From: Rhexocercosporidium sp. MPI-PUGE-AT-0058
Taxonomy: Eukaryota; Ascomycota; Leotiomycetes; Helotiales
DNA: 64,000 nucleotides
Direction: 5' to 3'
NCBI GenBank assembly: GCA_020746875.1
Contig: JAGTJL010000002.1
Location: 3,410,001-3,474,000 of the forward strand
Under the pieces are notes generated by a model, which ran no database searches, was not told the DNA's origin, and was given only the letters and a program-made list of their open reading frames with translations. Numbering within the stretch: the stretch's first letter is position 1; every line of letters begins with the position of its first letter. The translations under genes and the position numbers were made by a program. Shown here in pieces: positions 48,000 to 60,600 of the stretch.

Positions 48000-50900
48000 A
48001 TTGATGCGTAGGATAAGGTTGTGGGTGATGGGTGGTAGGTGCTACTGTTGCGAGTCGTTGTACAATCAATTGCAGTTCGGGAGGAGTTCCACAGCAGGGA
48101 ATTGATCTCGAGGCAAGATTGCAGACTACGATTTCGAGGTATCTCGATTGCCTGGGACGATTGAGACGATTGGGGAGGGGGGGATCCAATGGTCGGAATG
48201 GTACCAGGGCGAGTGAGCTCAGTAGAGTCGAGAGCTTTCCGTAGAAAGATGTTGGCGTGGGGGAGCTACAGATTTGTCCCAGACATCGAGGCTTCACAGT
48301 CTTCGGTGGTCTGGTATTGTCGTCGGAGCTGTCGAGGGGTGGTGGCGGCGTATCGAGTGGTCCTGGTTGTTAGTATGCCCGTGGTCGAGTTGGAGATGGT
48401 AGTATTGACATGCGAAAGGCGGGGAGGAGACCTTTCGATGTGAATGCTGCTGCTCCAACGTCGTCGTCGAGGGATGAGGATGAGGTAGAGAGAGAGAGGA
48501 GGAGAGGAGGAGACGGTCGGTTGGTCGGTCGGGGAGAGGTGAAGATAAAAGCAAAGGTCGAGACGGACGACAAGGCCACGGGCGGGTTGGCCTGTTGAAG
48601 AGGGAGGGAGGTGGATGCCGCCGGACCTGGGATGGTATGTATGTATGGTATGGGATGGGTATGGGTCGTGAGGGTGGAGCGGCCGTGGGTATGGGCAGGA
48701 GCAGGACAGGACAGGACAGGCATGGGGTGGATGCGGGTGTGGGCGTGGGCGGGTTGGCGAGTGAGCGAGAGAGCAAGTACTTACTTACTTAGTCGTAGCC
48801 TTGTTGCAGCTCCAGCTGCAGCTGCTGTTAGTTGTGTTTTTTTGTTGCCGGGACGATTTGGCGCGAGGGGGTGGTATGGGTTGAGGTCGTTTAGGTGGTT
48901 TGAGTGGGTGGGTTGGTGGGTGAGTGGACGAGTGGTGGGCTTCCTTGACTGGGCTTGGGCTTCGTTTGGTGTAGCGGGAAGGGAAGAAGGTCGGCGTCAG
49001 GTCAGTCAGGGTCAGGGTAGGTCAGGTTCTTTGGCGCTGGACTTGACTTTTCACTACTTCTGCTCCTCTGCTCTACTCCGCTCTACTCTGCTCTACTTTA
49101 CTCTACTGACCCAACTAACTCTCCTCTCCTCTGCTCGGTGTCAGTCAGCGCTGCCATGCCTTCCTTACCTTGCACCCATCCCATCCCCTGCGTGTCTGAT
49201 CCAGCTTCTGAACTCCCTGCTCTCTTCTACTGTTGGCTGCGCTTACATTTTTGGGGGGGATTCTGATTATTATTCCCTGTCTCCTCCTCCTCACCTTGCC
49301 TGCTTGCTTGCTTGCCCAGGCCCAAGTTACCGCCGCTTCACCTCGCCCTGCCTGTATTCCCTCGTCGCCCGGTCGTTTTAGCTCTGTTTCTGCTGCAGCG
49401 GGGATGAAGGGGGGTGGGTGCCCTGGAAACCTGTGCACTCGTTCACGCACTCGCTCACTCACTCACTCACTCCAGTCTTTTGGCCCTGGTCGATGATGGG
49501 GATGCATCCAGATGAAGAAAAGAACAAAAGAAAAGAAGGGAAAGTAAAACGTCACACTCTTCTCTTCCCTTCCCTTCACTTCACCCACAACTTGCTACGC
49601 ACGCGAGGGAAGGAACACCGGGTAGATGCATGCATGCATATCACAAGCGCGGAGAATTGAGGTTACCAAGTACAGAATAGTCGTGACTGTAGCTGGTTTG
49701 AAGTAAAAAGATGCACAGGAAGTATAACTTCAGACGACAGTATGCAGGAAGGGATGTGCATTGTCAGTGCAACCGCTTGTGGACAATGGGTTTTCCTTCC
49801 TTCCTCGCCTCGCTTTCAACCAGGTTTTGTGATACTGCACACACATGAGATGATCGTAAACCCGTTTTGAAGCTGTCCTAGACCTGCGTTATTTATCATC
49901 ATCACTATTCTTTCAATTCAAGTATCAGACAGAGCAAGGGGAACTCTTTCTTCACCCGGTGCAGCTTCCCCTTCGGTTCGTCGGTGGTTCTCGACCTCAT
50001 CCATCCTTCAGAGAAAAGTAGAAAAAGCAAACCTCACCTCACCTCACCTCATCCCCAGGGGTCAATCCCTCCCTCCAAACGCACAGATTCAATCCTTCCC
50101 CCCATCTGACTGGCCCATCTCCATTAAACTCGGGCAAATACCACGAAATATACACCAGCATGCTCAACTATCATCCCAAAGAAACCACAATCGGAAGAGC
50201 AGGCCGCTGTCAAGCCAGTCTCTTCTTCATCGGGCCTGGAGAGCGAACACCCAAAACATCACTGTCACTCTCACCCACGGTTCTGCATCCTCCTTCATGC
50301 CTCTCTTTCCTACTCTCCAGGATAATTGACTTGCCACCCTCGAGCATTCGAAGAACGCATTGATCTTTCCACAACCCCACACTTTATTAAATGTCCGATG
50401 TTCGAGATGGGTGTGGTGATGAAACGTGCTCTCCTCTCTCCTCTCGGTACGGTTCAAGCAAGCTCTGGATAAAGCTCGATCGGCAGACGCGATGTCAATA
50501 TTTACAAACGCGTCGCAGCTCCAGCACTATTTTCTTAGCACATCAACATTACATCATCAAGCACCTCACATCTGGTCATCTGCATGCATGCAAACCAACC
50601 CTAAACAAACCTGCTTCCCTTTCGCCCTCATCTGAGCTCCCTACCTATCACAGCACCCAGGACATTCCAGAAATACCCATTCAATCCTGCTTTCACGAAC
50701 TCCTTGCGTCTCTGCATCCAATCCCCATCGCGATCGGCCTCTGTATTTTGTGCAGCGTGTCGCTTGTCTTGCTTGCTTGCGTCTTTATTTTAATCCCCTT
50801 GGATCATCGATCGTGCCGTCCGTGTGTAGCGGCTTCCTCTTTGTTTGGCGGGCAACGAAGGAAAGTGGGCTGGGCTAAGAGCGGGGTTCTCTCACATAAG

Positions 50901-53900
50901 GCGCTAGGGTCCGAGGAGAGCCCATCCATGCAAGGGCAAAGCAAGGGACAAGGCAAGACAAGACAAGACAAGATGATCGTTCGTTCGTTCAGTCGTTCGT
51001 GCGCGATCGCACAAGCAAAGCAAAGCAAGCAAGCAAGAAGCCAGGCAGAAAGGGAAAAAAAAGAGAGACAGAATCCCCCATTTGACAGACAAGCGCGTAC
51101 AGGAAATGAATCAAGCGCCGGACCTTGCATCCAGATCCAGGAACTGATCAAATCCAACACCGCTCAAGATCTGTATGTCTTTCATTCATGTATAGAAAAT
51201 AGAACCTCCTACGCGCCCGTTGCCATGATAAACAAACAACAAACTCACTCCAATGCTACTGGACTGCAGTGGCTCAGCTCAGTCAGGCAAAGTTAAGTTT
51301 GTTTGAATCTCGGGCTTTCCTGGTTGCTGTATCAATCAATCAATCACCTGCATTGCATCAAAAAAATCCATACTTTCTGCTTCATTAGCTCGCGCTCAGC
51401 TTGCGGCTTGCAGCAACCCGCATGCATGCATCCTGCAGATGCACGCAGCGGTGAGCGTAGCCCTGTCAACCACACCCCCATCCACCCCATCAGCAGCATC
51501 AGCATCAGCCTTCCTCCCGATGGGCTTATCGGTATTCCCGGGGTGCCTCTCACTACCCAGTAGATTACATTTACTGTACAGTACACCGAATCATCCAATC
51601 ACCACCCCGAACTACGAGGCTTCATACAGTGCAGGTCTCACGATATCGGCTCAGCCTCAAGATCGCTTGTTGTCCCGTGGTTGCCAGCTAATGTAATATC
51701 CCCGAGCCGCGTTCGTCCTAGAAGAAGAAGACGAGGAAGAAGGCAAAGAATAAGAACGACGATTACGGTTAGGGAACGAGTAAAGCGAGCGAGCAAGCGA
51801 ATCTTACGAGTAAATACCTAGTTGAGTAAGTTTGGGAACGAGGGCATGGGCGGGCTGGGTCTGCATTTGACGTGCCAAGAAGTCCTGACTGGAAATGTAT
51901 CCAGGAATGAGATCTTCCGTCGCCGTCGCCGTCGCCGTGGACGAGACAGGACGGATAGCTTACCTTACCTTACCGAACTTTCTATAACTTTGGAATATTA
52001 TTCTGAGATGTTCCAGAGAGTGAGTGTTCCATCCGTAAAAACGACGTGGGAAAAGAAGGAAAGAGAGAAAGAAGTTTATCATCTCTCACTTTCATCCCTC
52101 AGTCAATCCAAATTCCGGAGAGATACGGTACAGGACTACTGTACAGTCCCGTACAACTGGTCCAGCCAGGCCAGCTAACTTAAGACAAAAGACTCGCGAA
52201 AAATCTCCTCCTTGATCAAGCAACGTGAACATCAAATCAACCAAAAGGTCGAGTCAAGCAAGCAGCCGCCCGCACCGCCGCACCACGCACCCTGCTCCTG
52301 CTCCTGCTGCTGATCATCATTACCTCTTTCTTTCGTCTCCTCGCCTTCTCGCCTTCTCGCCTCCTCGCCCGTCTAGACTCCCGCCCTATGAAACGCCAAA
52401 ACAAGGTTTATGCACCGCGAATCCATCCCAATCCGTACTTTTATCCCTCCCCACATGCCATTCATCCACCCTATCCACCCCTCGCTCCAACCAAAAGGAG
52501 ACGAACCCCTCGATCCCACCTCCAGATCTCGATGTGAGCTAGGGAATTGACATCATAGTTCCTCACCAGATCTTCGCTCTCTGGAGCCGCCGTTCGTTTG
52601 ACAGCGACAGCATGGCTGGCATCAAGCTAGAACGTCGGAAGCATTTACGGAGTGTAGGTACTAAGTGCTACTAAGTGCTACTAAGTAGTACTACTGTACT
52701 GAATACTTGGATAACCCCTCGGCATATGTCACAACGGACGCGAAGCTTCGATAGCGGGAGACGCGATCTGATCTTTTCCCTATTTACATCTCTTTCTATA
52801 CGCTTCTAGTACGCTTTCGGTACCAGGAGACCAGGACACACGAGGTCGAGAAGCCGGAAAAGGAAATGAAGAATCCCATGTGCTGGCAGATGTAAACAAA
52901 AGATCTCGATCTCTTCTGCGGGAAGAGAAGATCGCATCTCCGCAACTCTGGTTAGTGTGCCTGTCCTGTCCTGTAATCAAGGTTAAGCAAGGCAAGATCA
53001 ATATTGCGAATCCATCCAGACCAAGCCTCTCGCGGTCAGCAAGTGCAAAAATCGCAAATCACAACACCCACCCACGCGCCTAACAAAAATAGCTTTGCCC
53101 GACGGATAAAGGACGTTCAGCACGCCTCTTTTGCCTCTATCTAATCCCCCCCCGGCTCCCCTCCTCGGAGCTCGTAAACGAGACGCGCCGACCTCAACTC
53201 AACTCAGCCTTCTCACTCATTCAGCAATCTCCCTCAAACAAACCCCACCCTTCCATCCCCCCAATCGACGAGCAGAAGCTCCCTACCTCCCCCTACCTAC
53301 CCCGCTGACGGTGGTCTGATCTTCTGATCCGAAGGACGAGTCGCATCCAGGTCTGACCGTGGCTTACTCGGCCAGCTGCACTCTCTCTCAGCGCGTGTTT
53401 GAGAAACGTAAGGATTATAATTCGTTCAAAGACGAGCTGTTCCGGGATTGGAACTGGGGACTGTTAAACAGATCAGGAAGGTGAGGAAGGTGAGGAAGTG
53501 GTGAAGCGCGAAGGGAAAAAGAGACGTGTCAGCGCCAAGACATAAACAAAGCGGGCGGTCCGAGTCGCGCAATCACGGGATCCATCGGCTTCTGCTCTGC
53601 AGGCGCCCGTCTGTTTCCCCGAGGATCATCCCGTCCAATTTTGGCCTCCCATCCATCCAGACCAGACTCTGATCTGATCTTGAGAGCCTCAATTCCTCCT
53701 CCCCAAAGCCACGTTTATACTTCCGCGGAAGGTTCCATGAGACCGGTATGAACGAGGATGATTTGGTTTGGTTTTGGCTCGAAATAAGGAATGGATGGAA
53801 CACATCGAGACTTCCTGATCAGCGGGGGGAATGTCCGATTTATGCATTCCCAGTTTATTTTGGGTTTTTCCTTTTTTCCTTTTCTTTCCTTTTTTTTTAT

Positions 53901-56900
53901 CCCGACCGATCCATCCTACGTTATCTGTCTCTTGAGTACGTACGTACTCAGTGCTCACCACTGTATCAAAAAAAATAACAAATTGAGAAAGCATTACGAA
54001 CCACAGTTCAAACTTCAAACTTCAAACATCGAACATCACGTCATCCTTTTCAAACCTGCTAGAATCACATGCCCCCTCCAGGAAAGTCATCCTTCATCAT
54101 GCAAAGGGCAGTGCAGAACAATGCAGGCAGAATCGAGTCATCGCTCCTCTCGCTCCTCTCACGATATCCACTCGAGCTCCTCCCGTTGCTATGGAGAGAG
54201 AGCTACAGTGGATAAACCTTCAGCTTGCTGCATATGCACGCACAATGCCCTGGCCCTGGTCCCGACCGTATGCAAGCGAGGCATCTGCACTGCACAGTCT
54301 CTCAACTCCACCGTTTCGCATCAATCAAGTCGAATCCTTGAGCCTGGAAGAACCACCATCATCCAGACCAGACTCCAAAGTCACCAGACGGATCGTTCAT
54401 GCATAAGGAAACTGTTCTATTTTATCCTTCTTTTCCTTCTACGCACAACACCCGCTATCATAAAGCTGCATAAGCTCATAATCTCATCTCCACCACCCGT
54501 TCCCTAGGTAATCTTTCGTATGCAAGTGCTGTACATATACCAGAGCCACCCTCTACTGTAGGTACCGACCGATATGCACAGCATACCGTACGGGACTCCT
54601 CATTAATCTACCGTATGCAAGATGCAGATGCAAGTAAAAGCTTCATACATACATGCAGCAAAAAGGGGATCTTGACATACAAGAACCCTTCGACAGACCA
54701 CTCGCTGCTCAGCTTTTGGAAAAGCTCTCCTGCTCTGGTCCATCGGTGAGGAGATGAGGGGTCAATTTTCTTTTCATTTTTCTTGCTACCCCGCATTGAA
54801 GCTTCACAGTACTATTTTCTTTAATTTTTTCTTGCTTCGTTGCACTGCATCTATTCTTTGCTTTATGTTTTATGACAAAGGGTTCGTGGGACTCGAGCCT
54901 GAGAGCTCGCTCACTCACCGTTCCTTCGGTAAGACAGGAGGATTCAATGGACTCGTCCCAATTTTTCGGGTACACTCTTATTCCTCACGGACTCAAATCG
55001 ACCATTCACAAACCTCCCAATCATCCAAATGTATCACTAACCTCTCTGCCCACAACTCATTCTTCATCACCGTCCCAACCAAGCCGTCACAGAAAATTTT
55101 GCTGGTCCAGACTCCTCTCATCCACAACGAATGCAAAACCATCGACCGATCCTTCGATCCACACTGCATTCTACAGTACAAGGCTCTACCCCGCAAAACA
55201 GCCTTTCTCTTCAATCACACCCCTGTTCCTTTTATTTTCTTGTCTCTCCTCTCCTGTTCATTCCGTTTCTTCCAGCTCCGTTTCGATTTCCGCACTTGTT
55301 TCTCTTTGTCCCCCTTCAAGCCCCATCAAGTGAGACTCGGCAATTCCAGGAAGCGTCCAGCGAACTCCACCACCAAAGCAAAAGCCCCGTGTCCGTGTCC
55401 TCCCGACACTCGCGTTGACATCAGAGCTCAGAAACTCCGTGCGAAATAAAATAAAAAATATGGTCCCCACAGAATAGCCGATCGGCCAGGCGAGCGCCTC
55501 ACAATTAACATCCCGACATATACTCCGACCGGGTCAGGTGTGGTCGGGTCTGGCTAGGTCCTGTCCTGTAAGTTCAGCTTGGACATATTCGCATCCACTA
55601 GGCCGGGAGACCATACCGGAAGACCAGACCGACTAACTATAGCTTACGGAGTATATCATTCCAACGTTATACACACAAAGACCACCTAGATAACCAAGCT
55701 TCCTCCCAACCGACTGCCGATGTTCGATTTGTTTCGTTTCGTTTCATTTCTTTCCGTTTCTGCTCATCTCGTTTATTCCTCTACGGAGTAGGGGGGGGTT
55801 TTTTTCCTCCAGTTATTCCCGTTGCAAAGTATTCCATTTATTCCTATTATTATATCCCTATATAAGACAAGGCGGACGAAGCACAGAGCCGCAGGAGCGG
55901 AAGTGGAAACTATAACTATAACTACCTACGGAGTATGTATGGACGGTGTTAGGGACTATCTTATTGTCTATCTAGGGCGTGGATGAAGCGACTAGGAGAC
56001 AGAGAGCCTGTGCTCCGGAAGAGTAATCCGGACTTGGGTCTGGGTCTGGGTCTGGGTCGGGGATGTCATTCTTCGTGCCGGTAAGGAGGGGAGGGAAGGG
56101 AAGGGAAGGATTGGTCTTGGTATGAGGTGTGAGATGTGAGATGGTCTTATGTGATCGATGCGTTGGCGTTATACTCCAGAGCACGGGAAAGAGTGTGTGT
56201 TTTTTGTGTATGTGTGTATGTATGTGCGTAAGTTCACTCGTGCCAGCAGAGCCGCTTCCGCGAAAGCTTCCGCGAGACATTCTCGTTTGGAGTTAATGTT
56301 TCAAGTATGACCATGGGTTCGGGTTCGGGTTCGGGTTCGGGTTCGGATATGGGTGTGGGAGGGATTGAAAAGTCTCAGTTGGTAGTTACACACTCCACAC
56401 TACACGGTACGAAAATACAATTACAGTATGGTTTCAATGTAAAAGATTACAATTCATGCCATTTTGGTTGAATGCTGAGGGGGTTGAGGTTTGTATTGTA
56501 AGTACGTTACTCTGTCATTACAGTTCTTCCCCTGGGAGGAAGAAGGCTCAGGGAGTTGATTAGTTAGTTGATAAGTTAAGTCTCGATTCGATTTCAACAC
56601 CCTGCTTTAGCCCCTCTCTCTCAGCCTCTCAGCCCGATTCCAGGTACTTTAAATTCAGCCACTCATTCAGCCTTATCCGTGGTCTGCAGTTGTGCGTACA
56701 CTGGTAGAGGAAATCCTCTTCCTCCAAGCACTCGATTTCTGAATCCAGGTTTCTCACCTTCCATACATTTCTACTTCACTATTGAGTTTTCTCTAAGTTA
56801 CGAGTTTCTTTCTTCTATGGTAGGGCGTTCTGGAAAGGAAGAACCAAGAGGAGGAGGAGTTGGTCTGAGATGCTACTTCCTGTTTCTGTCGTTCGGTCGT

Positions 56901-57495
56901 TGCGCACCAACTCCTCAGCTCAGCCTTCTGCTGAGGAACGGAACTCGCTCTTGCATGATCGAGGAGCAAAGTAAACGCATCAGCATTGCTTAGTACTAGC
57001 TTCGCCCACAGTTAAAAAAAAATTCTTTCACGCTTGCATCCCCCTGTGTTGTATTATTGCATTGTTGCATCACACTTCCATACATCAAAAGCGTTCGTTG
57101 CGATATCGCTGAGTGTTCAGTTGGTTAGTTAATAGGATCGTTTTATTTTCATTAGCTCCTCGTGGTGTTTTTCGCTTATTTTAGAAATAAGTACATACAC
57201 GTTCTCACTCGCGTCTCTTCTTCTTCTTTTCTTCATCAAGCTCCATCTATCTCTCAACACCTCTCAAGATAAAATCGATCTCTCTTAACTTCCTCTTTAC
57301 CTCTGAAATCCCTTCCTTATCTCTCTCTTCTTTTTAAATTATTAAAAAGGGTTCACCACTCGCTTGCTAAACTAAAACTAGCACAACCACAACCACTGAC
57401 TCACCCCTTTCTTCGCCTCGCCTCTGCTGCCTAACCTCCACCCGATTCCTCCCCCACCCCCTTCACCCCTCAAACACAACACAACAAAAGCAATA
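48000..57495. other. 9.5 kb non-coding region upstream of CDC25
   Basis: No protein gene can be supported on either strand. The sequence has many short repeats: CGTCGC at 51918-51939, a 10-base CTAAGTGCTA tandem at 52661-52690, TGGGTC at 56032-56058, GGGTTC at 56315-56346, and three copies of TACGGAGTA between 55645 and 55935. Long open frames (for example 50391-51296 plus) are Ser/Leu/Pro-rich and lack motifs. It may hold the CDC25 promoter and a long leader, or unrecognised non-coding RNA genes. Confidence 0.45.
56315..56346. repeat. GGGTTC tandem repeat
   Basis: About five perfect six-base units (GGGTTC). It resembles a telomere repeat only superficially; the fungal telomere unit is TTAGGG. 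Confidence 0.9.
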
Positions 57496-57502
57496 GTACA
57501 TA
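57496..57502 (+). promoter_or_regulatory. TATA-like box of the U6-like locus
   Basis: TACATAA about 28 bases upstream of the predicted 5' end of the U6-like RNA, the position of the TATA box in many type 3 or U6 polymerase III promoters. The match is imperfect. Confidence 0.4.
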
Positions 57503-57525
57503 ACCCTAAATCCCGCCTTCCTTAC

Positions 57526-57632
57526 CGCCGAAAGGCAAAAATATGGTCACAAATATAAACATACAGAGAAGATTAGCATAGCCCCTGCACAAGGATGACT
57601 TTGTCTAACAGAGAAAGCTACCACTTTTTTTT
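57526..57632 (+). ncRNA. Intronless, divergent U6 snRNA-like gene
   Basis: Continuous U6-like sequence. A 5' stem-loop GCC-GAAA-GGC (57527-57536) is followed by ATGGTCACAAATATAAAC, the ACAGAGA box with the AGC triad (ACAGAGAAGATTAGCATAG), an internal stem-loop CCCCTGCACAAGGATGAC, and a 3' part ending GAGAAAGCTACCAC before eight T residues (57625-57632). All catalytic motifs of U6 are present and no intron interrupts them. It differs from the intron-bearing U6 at 62.2 kb in the 5' third, at GCATAG instead of GCATGG, and downstream of GATGAC. The motif ACAGAGAAGATTAGC excludes U6atac. It could be a functional variant or an aged copy. Confidence 0.8.
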
Positions 57633-60600
57633 CTTTCCCTTTTTTGCTCTTTCTTTCTTTCCCTCTTTGTTCTCTTCGGTCCTTTTACGTTACTTTTTAG
57701 CATCGAGACTTAGTATTGCAAGTTTGTGTATCTACTTGTTTTTCTTGTATTGGTGGGGTTTTTTTGGTGTGCTTTTCGTGTGCTTTTTCATAAGAGAGGA
57801 ATCAGAGAGGAGAGGCCGTGAAGCGAAGACGGGGTTTGAGAGGGGTGTGGTATGGTGTGGTGATGTTGCAGTTCGTTGATTCGTGGATACTTGGTTCTAT
57901 GCGGTGTTGCCTGGTGTTGGGGTGTACGGGGTGTATAAGTACCCATACCACCCTTTCTTTACTAACAGAACGCTAAAAAAAAAAAAAAATTTCATGAAAG
58001 GAATGCAAAAGCTGAGTTCGTTCTGGAAATTCCTCTTCTTATGAGTTTAAGTATGATTTCTATATTCCGCGTTCCCTCTTTTCCTTCTTATCTAGATCTA
58101 CAGTTGAATAAGGCGAGCCTCTGCATCTAGCTAGCTTTCTCTGCTATGCGTTTTTCCATGTTCGTATTACCATATTACTCCCCTTTCACTGTCAACTTCA
58201 CATCTATTATCAAGATAAACTAGCGTTGAGCTAAACACCGTATCCTAAATGTAAGAGAATAAAGTAACTATTGCTTCTCCACTTTGCCCGCCATCCTAAA
58301 GGCCTTTCTGCTGGGGTATCTACCACCCATCTTGTTCATGTTTGACAATCTACGACCATTTCCATAATGATCCATTTCTCGGATCTTGTTACCTGTTTTA
58401 CCACGTAGCTCTTGACGTAGCTCGGATATCTATGTTTGTTACACCCGGCCCCATAGCTTGGTTCATTGCTATCCAATCTCTCAACACGTAGATACCTACT
58501 TAATCTTCAACGATCCATTGTTTCTACATCGATGCGCAAAGTGCTTTCATTCAACTGGGAACGCAATTGTCCTTCATCGTGCGTGGTAGTGATTGTTCTG
58601 ATTTCGGTTCAATGGGGGGATCTCTGTGTCGTTGAAATTTACTGTTAGCGAGCGGGGACGAGAAAGAATGGGGTGACCACGCTTCAGATAAAGATATCAG
58701 ATTTCTGCCGTATGCTTGTGGGTTGACTCTTGGGCTTTCAATTCGGCATGTTCGTTACTAAACGACTTGTAGTTATCATCGGCCCTTGTCGTCAGGTCAA
58801 GAAATCAAGGATGCTACCAGGGTGGACCCCTAGACGTCACTGGACTGTGAGAACTGCCATCTTCTCAATCGAAGGGGACAGTTCCGGGATTAAACTAATG
58901 CTGACACACTAATAGCTATTCTCCTCGATCCTTGACCTGTCTGTGTACATTATGCTATCCCCTTTGAATGTTTTACATACTCTTGGGGGAATCATTTATA
59001 GCTTAGTTACTATGATCGAGCTTCCGAAAAACACTAAGATCATGAGAGCATACTCTCTTGTAGCGTAAATAGAGGAAGGATTCAACATCACTTCTGCTCT
59101 GCTCTATTCACATGTTCTTTTGCCTTTGGATATAAATACCCCTCAACTTCGAAGGATCTTGTGGACAGGATAGCAAAGGAACATCCCGCCAACACTCCGA
59201 ATGCGCGAAAAGAGTTGTCAGCAATAGCTTCGCGTTCCGTTATTATCAAACTCATTTATATGAGATGTGTTTTAAGCCGTCGATCCCGCGCAATACCATT
59301 CCATCATGCTAAAGCCACTGAGTGAAGTGAACAGTTTCATTGTTACAAAGCTTGGAATTGTCGTTTGCGGGTATGCTGTCATATCTTCACTACTCCTAAA
59401 ATTTCAACAAAGAATCTCAACAGAGACCTCCACGTGTGGTTTGCAGAGCTGTTCATATTCGTTCTTCAGCGTATAAGACTGAGCGACTGTAAAGGTGTGC
59501 CCAGCAAAATAGCCTTCAGAGGAGACATGCACCCCCCTTCTTCCGCGAATTTATTTCTAGCTGAGAGATCGATGTAGTTCAAACAACCGTTCAATACTCG
59601 TCTTCGAGATCAAGATTTATTTCTGAATGGAAAGACACGAGATCTGGACAGGAATCTCGATGGAAGAACGACTTCGCAAATGCGGGGTGGGGGTGGTATA
59701 TATAAAGTAGCTCACTGCGAAAGAGAGATTTTTTTCCAAGATCAGGGGTTTTAGAGGGAGTTTGCAATGATTGAGCTGATGAGCGTTTCAAACCTGACCA
59801 TGAGGTATTTTCATTATAGAAGTTGGCAAGTGAAAGCCGAATGGTCCCCCAATGTGAAGAGACTCCAGAACGCGAGCTGACCTTGTGGGATTTCAGATGT
59901 CTGTTGTCGTTCCAATTGGCATTGTCATTTTGATGGGGTTTCCTTTATGAGAATACTCGGATACATATCGACAGGAGACCAAGATGGAAATGAACCTCCC
60001 ATACTCATGATGTGTTCAAAAGTGCCCAGAGAAGTTTCTTAATTCTTTCCAACAGCGAGATGTTTGTAATGGAAGAAGCCTGAACTCGGACAGCAAAGGC
60101 CCCTATTAGAGCCGTTCCATGTACGTCGTGCAAGTCTGCGAGAGAATGGTGGTTGGAAGAGGAGCTTTATGTTATCTCCTCGCTCCCCCACAAATCCTAC
60201 TTGAATTTACTGTAAGTGGGGGCCTAAGAGCTTTGACACATGTAGATGGTTTCAGAATGATGTTGTGATTTATCTAGCATGATAGAGTATACATTACAAT
60301 AAGCAAGGTCTCTCCAATATTAAGTTCATGGAAGGAAAATTTGCAAGATGTTTCTCAGGCTCCGTGATAAAGCGATCCGTAAACCCCCCTCTCTGGATCC
60401 GCCTACTTGAAACAAGTTTAATTTTCTAGAATTTCCGGATTATGCTAACGAGATGAATGGTGGAGGTTTGAATCCAATGGAAACTCGCTATACTTTGGGG
60501 TGTGCTCTGTGGCTCATTGGTGAACATGAGAGCAGATTTGACAACACTCCCAAAATTCAATATTCCCCCCCGAAAGGAACGGGTAAACGTATAGACTGAG

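Noticed and set aside
50391..51296. 301-codon plus-strand open frame
   Set aside because: Composition-driven Ser/Leu/Cys-rich product with no motif, no splice context and dense simple repeats; an overlapping minus frame is equally open.
56315..56346. GGGTTC tandem as an interstitial telomere
   Set aside because: The fungal telomere unit is TTAGGG; this is an ordinary microsatellite.
57526..57632. Reading the 57.5 kb RNA as U6atac, the minor-spliceosome homologue
   Set aside because: It has ACAGAGAAGATTAGC, the major U6 box; U6atac carries AAGGAGAGAAGGTTAGC and a different 3' half.
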